Source of the DNA: Candidatus Nomurabacteria bacterium
Lineage (GTDB): Bacteria; Patescibacteriota; Minisyncoccia; Phycocordibacterales; CALRBL01
DNA length: 8,650 bases
Direction: 5' to 3'
NCBI GenBank assembly: GCA_943354075.1
Contig: CALRBL010000018.1
Span: 1 to 8,650 of the forward strand
In this document: piece after piece, positions 6,169-8,650 of the stretch
How positions within the stretch are numbered: position 1 is the first letter of the stretch
Layout of the letters: each line of letters begins with the position of its first letter
Translations under genes and position numbers: made by a program
The notes under the pieces: generated by a model
What the model was told of the DNA's origin: nothing
The model's input: the letters and a program-made list of their open reading frames with translations, nothing else
Databases searched by the model: none

Positions 6169-7536
6169 TTTTGGATCAAAGATAGAGGGAGCGAGCTTTT
6201 CACCTGCAATAATCCGTGCAATACGACTACCTCCATATATTGAAGGAAGAATTCCGACGCCGTTGCAACCAAGGTTATACAAGAGTACAGGGTTAAGTGG
6301 TTCCTCTCCGATGAGACGCACGCCGTTTGGTGTATAGCCCATAAGACCATGCCATGTGAATTTATAATCTATTTTTGTATTCGGCTCAGGATCATAGACA
6401 GTTTTCACAAAATCATCAACTTCTTTTTGCACTACTTCAGGATAATCAAATTCAAACAAATATTCCTCACGATCAGCAATAGCATGCTGCGGACCTCCCA
6501 CACAAATGAGATTATGTTTCTCATCGCTCTCATGCTCGAAAGGGCGTCGAGTCAAATAGAAGTAAGCTTGATCCATATCAGCAAATCCTTCTGGGGCATC
6601 GACATAATAACTGATCGCCGTAGGAGACTTATTCTTTTTTTCAAGATAACCTGTCATACGGGCAACTACACCATTCACGTTATGGTGGAATCGAGTATCG
6701 ATAGCCAATCCTCCTTGGTTCAGTATCTCTATATTCTCAAAACCATTGGTACAAAGAATAACCTTCTCGGCAGTGATCACTGCGTTCGCTGGCCCCGCCA
6801 AAAGTACATGATCTTCTTTGAGTACTACTTTTGATATCAAAGTGTGCTCGTAAATAGTAAATCGTTCAGGATATATCTTAAGTAGGTATTCACTCACTTC
6901 TTCCGTAAAAAGAGCTGAGTTCATAACACCCTTTGGCTCTGAGAGCATAGCTATGAAACTCGCATCCTCGGTCTCAAGACATAACAATATTTCTTTTTTT
7001 TCTTTAAGCGTATAAAGACCATCGTACTTCGAAAGCATTTCCGTAGAAAATTCAGATTCTTTAGCGATATCGATCTGATGAATAAGTAACCCCGCTTCCC
7101 TTCGCGCAAGATTATTCTTCAATGATTCTTCCACCTGCTCGAAGGTAGAGAAACCATCGTATCCAGTAAATCGGGAGAAGTTCAAAGTAAGCCCTGCTTC
7201 GGTATACATCTCCTCAAGAAATTCCCACGAAAGCTCGATGGATTTTTGTGCCTCACCCGCAAGCTGCACACCGAACTCTTCAGCCATAACATGGAAAGGT
7301 TTTTCAAAATAACTGACGACTTGTCCCGCATTATGCCCTGTAGCTCCGTAAGCCAACTTGGATTTCTCGATGAGAATTATTTTTTTGGTGGTGTGTTTCA
7401 ATATAAAAAAAGCGGTGGATATTCCAGCGATACCACCGCCGATAATAGCCACGTCGGTTGATTCATCTTTCGAAAGTTTCTTTAGAGGTCGATCTTTCCT
7501 AAGTTGGTCTATCCAGGGAGAATTATTGATTTTCAT
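6154..7536 (-). CDS. FAD-dependent DAO/DadA-family oxidoreductase
   Basis: 460 residues. Flavoenzyme of the D-amino-acid oxidase (DAO) superfamily, whose members oxidise amines or amino acids such as glycine, D-amino acids, sarcosine or gamma-glutamylputrescine. Visible: N-terminal SPWIDQL common in this family, the Rossmann dinucleotide site VAIIGGGIAGIST (residues 29-41) with the ribose-binding acidic residue Glu57 in IILIEKS, then GATGHNAGQV (64-73), which corresponds to the A-x-GaSGrNGG flavin motif of PuuB/OrdL-type enzymes. Near the C-terminus are WHGLMGYTPNGVRLIG and LYNLGCNGVGILPSIYGGS, the second flavin-contact region. No signal peptide or membrane helix is present. The substrate cannot be read from sequence. 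The stop (TGA) lies inside the comF 3' end, a 15-bp tail-to-tail overlap. An extended -10-like TGATATATT lies 7 nt before the ATG. Confidence 0.9.
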   Translation of the reverse strand: MKINNSPWIDQLRKDRPLKKLSKDESTDVAIIGGGIAGISTAFFILKHTTKKIILIEKSKLAYGATGHNAGQVVSYFEKPFHVMAEEFGVQLAGEAQKSIELSWEFLEEMYTEAGLTLNFSRFTGYDGFSTFEQVEESLKNNLARREAGLLIHQIDIAKESEFSTEMLSKYDGLYTLKEKKEILLCLETEDASFIAMLSEPKGVMNSALFTEEVSEYLLKIYPERFTIYEHTLISKVVLKEDHVLLAGPANAVITAEKVILCTNGFENIEILNQGGLAIDTRFHHNVNGVVARMTGYLEKKNKSPTAISYYVDAPEGFADMDQAYFYLTRRPFEHESDEKHNLICVGGPQHAIADREEYLFEFDYPEVVQKEVDDFVKTVYDPEPNTKIDYKFTWHGLMGYTPNGVRLIGEEPLNPVLLYNLGCNGVGILPSIYGGSRIARIIAGEKLAPSIFDPKSVSK

Positions 7537-7543
7537 GAAGATA

Positions 7544-7552
7544 AATATATCA
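7544..7552 (-). promoter_or_regulatory. Possible extended -10 element ahead of the oxidoreductase gene
   Basis: On the minus strand TGATATATT (7552-7544) matches the extended -10 form TGnTATAAT except for one base, and the ATG follows after 7 nt. No recognisable -35 lies 16-18 nt upstream. The spacing would make transcription start at or next to the start codon, as proposed for pilN. AT-rich sequence makes chance matches common. Confidence 0.3.
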
Positions 7553-7607
7553 CACGAATTAAAAAAATCGCTCTTGCCTGGGCAAAAACGATCGTAACGA
7601 ATCGACT

Positions 7608-7642
7608 ATGTTCCGGCAACAGCAACGCTGTTGCCGGAACAT
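7608..7642 (-). terminator. Perfect 16-bp inverted repeat, probable terminator hairpin
   Basis: Arms ATGTTCCGGCAACAGC (7608-7623) and its exact complement (7627-7642) surround a 3-nt loop (AAC on the plus strand). It begins 30 nt past the TAG stop of the 276-residue gene, where a terminator is expected, and lies ahead of the oxidoreductase gene. Neither side has the T-run of a classical intrinsic terminator, so it may instead end transcription without a U-tract, protect a 3' end, or be a repetitive palindromic element. That the stem is a strong hairpin is certain; the function is inferred. Confidence 0.5.
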
Positions 7643-7658
7643 TATCATACCTGAAACT

Positions 7659-7680
7659 ACTCGCCTGCTCGCCTACTCGC
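7659..7680. repeat. Short 8-bp imperfect tandem repeat over a stop codon
   Basis: Three consecutive copies of roughly (A/G)CTCGCCT occur on the plus strand: ACTCGCCT, GCTCGCCT and a partial ACTCGC. The TAG stop of the 276-residue gene (7673-7675) falls between copies 2 and 3. Slippage by one unit would shift the reading frame near the C-terminus. Small enough to be chance. Confidence 0.5.
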
Positions 7681-8503
7681 TCACCTTACGATCCTTGAGG
7701 AGCGCACGTATTGCGTCTGCCACCCGCTTATTTGGTGTGGCCTCCGCAAACCTCCTCAGTCTTTTCTCGTCCATGAACACCCCCATGGTTGTAACCATCT
7801 CCTTGAGGTACGGATGATTTGGATCGAGAGACTCGATGTCAGGAGAAGCCTCCGCCGCGTAAGCAGTGAAGAACATACTCTCAACAGCCTCTCTATCATC
7901 CATCTCAGACACCGTAGTAAACCACTCCATCAAACCCGCTTTGTCTGCGCGATACCGGAGCTGGAGGGTTCTCATGAACGCACTGCGCCCTTCCTCTGGG
8001 TATTTACGGTAATATGCCAGGGCACCAAGCATCGAAGCCTCAGGGTCTTCTGCAGACCATTTCTCAAACTCTTTCATGCCCGCTCTTATGCTTGCCATTT
8101 TGCCCAGCTCCGAGTATTCACGAGCAAGATCTGCCGGAGTTGGATCCTTTCCGTTGTCGGCCCTCACCTGCTTGCTTGCCTCCATCACAATCTTTGGAAG
8201 CACCTCAGTGAGGAATACTCCTGACCCTTTCTGGGCGATCTGGTCTCGCACAAATTGCATCAGAGCTTCATCGGTGAGCTTGCCTTGTTCGATAGATGAT
8301 ACGGCAGATGAGTTATCCTCGGAAGAAGCGACCGGAGTTGCTTTTTCTTTCGGAACATCCGTCTCCGTATTAGCCTTCGTGTACTGTGTCTGCTTGAGCG
8401 CAGACAATACCTCGTTGTCATCGTAGTTATTGAATCCAAAAACCGCGACGATGAGGGATATGAGGGCTATGGGCCCCCACAACCATTTAATGGGATTTTT
8501 CAT
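7673..8503 (-). CDS. Membrane-anchored helical protein of unknown function
   Basis: 276 residues; I do not recognise a family. The N-terminus MKNPIKWLWG leads into one hydrophobic segment (about residues 9-24, PIALISLIVAVFGF) without a clear signal-peptidase site, so it is probably a signal anchor with the rest outside the membrane. Residues about 38-72 are a low-complexity linker rich in Thr, Ser, Glu, Lys and Pro. Residues 73-276 look mostly alpha-helical and charged, with segments such as ALAYYRKYPEEGRSAFMRTL (161-180) that could form TPR-like helical pairs, though no convincing repeat register is visible. No cysteine occurs in the whole protein. It starts 10 nt after the stop of the preceding proline-rich gene, with a weak purine-rich AAGAAG about 7 nt before the ATG, so the two are probably one transcript. 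GC is visibly higher than in the pilus genes. Function unknown. Confidence 0.85.
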   Translation of the reverse strand: MKNPIKWLWGPIALISLIVAVFGFNNYDDNEVLSALKQTQYTKANTETDVPKEKATPVASSEDNSSAVSSIEQGKLTDEALMQFVRDQIAQKGSGVFLTEVLPKIVMEASKQVRADNGKDPTPADLAREYSELGKMASIRAGMKEFEKWSAEDPEASMLGALAYYRKYPEEGRSAFMRTLQLRYRADKAGLMEWFTTVSEMDDREAVESMFFTAYAAEASPDIESLDPNHPYLKEMVTTMGVFMDEKRLRRFAEATPNKRVADAIRALLKDRKVSE

Positions 8504-8513
8504 TTTCAGCTTC

Positions 8514-8650
8514 TTAGGGTTTGCTGTATGTAGGTGGTGCTGCTGGTGGTGGGGCTGGTGTTGCAGCCGGGTTGGTCACCGGTCTTGGTGGTGTTGGTGG
8601 ATTGTTGTTGAATGGTGGCCACCAATACCTCTTAAGCCACGGTATCGGAG
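8514..8650 (-). CDS. C-terminal end of a proline-rich protein (partial, runs off the right edge)
   Basis: Only the last 44 codons plus TAA (8516-8514) are inside the window; the gene start lies beyond the right edge. The peptide begins PIPWLKRYWWPPFNNN and continues into a tail of PP, PPP, Ala and Thr ending TYSKP. Prolines make up 17 of the 44 residues. The tail is encoded largely by CCA codons, seen on the plus strand as repeated TGG. Such tails are typical of disordered, extracytoplasmic or wall-spanning C-termini, which is inference. The frame is stop-free and its stop lies 10 nt before the ATG of the next gene, both supporting a real gene. No function can be assigned. Confidence 0.6.
   Translation of the reverse strand, partial: PIPWLKRYWWPPFNNNPPTPPRPVTNPAATPAPPPAAPPTYSKP

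Noticed and set aside
7561..7585. TTGCCTGGGCAA palindrome followed on the minus strand by seven Ts
   Set aside because: Only 4-5 bp of stem with a 2-4 nt loop, too weak for an intrinsic terminator, and the T-run is six bases away from the stem.
7814..8426. Plus-strand frames (136 and 116 residues) opposite the unknown 276-residue gene
   Set aside because: The minus-strand frame is longer, has an anchor and linker typical of a real protein, and is packed against an upstream gene; the plus frames overlap each other in different frames.
8514..8650. TGG/GGT-rich stretch as a possible microsatellite or structured repeat
   Set aside because: It is fully explained by CCA proline codons in the minus-strand frame and has no constant repeat unit.

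Overview
The window looks like a piece of a small, AT-leaning bacterial genome, most likely a member of the Candidate Phyla Radiation (Patescibacteria, Parcubacteria-like). The evidence is the compact type IV pilus gene order with very short spacers, short PilN/PilO/PilP-like proteins, a stand-alone CheY-like receiver between the pilus motor genes, a ComF without its zinc ribbon, and the absence of a clear Shine-Dalgarno site before any gene. This placement comes from gene style and not from a marker gene, so it is moderate confidence. TGA is used as a stop by two genes, so the standard bacterial code applies.

Region 1 (1-5504, minus strand): a seven-gene type IV pilus operon read from right to left: pilM, pilN-like, pilO-like, a small secreted PilP-like protein, pilB (extension ATPase), a single-domain response regulator, and pilT (retraction ATPase, cut by the left window edge). 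Gaps are 17, -1, 1, 6, 3 and 17 nt. PilM (cytoplasmic actin-like) with PilN/PilO (single-pass inner-membrane proteins) would form the alignment platform. PilB and PilT power extension and retraction, and the receiver domain is placed to tune them. No PilC platform protein, pilin, prepilin peptidase or secretin is in the window.

Region 2 (5505-6168): a 31-bp divergent spacer carrying a palindromic TATACT/AGTATA element, then comF on the plus strand. ComF next to a pilus operon points to DNA uptake. comF overlaps the next gene tail to tail by 15 bp.

Region 3 (6154-7672, minus strand): an FAD-dependent DadA/DAO-family amine or amino-acid oxidoreductase, then a 136-bp spacer holding a perfect 16-bp hairpin.

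Region 4 (7673-8650, minus strand): two adjacent genes of higher GC and unknown function. One encodes a membrane-anchored helical protein of 276 residues. The other is seen only as its proline-rich C-terminus and runs off the right edge. They are the least explained part of the window. I found no RNA genes, CRISPR arrays, insertion sequences or phage genes.
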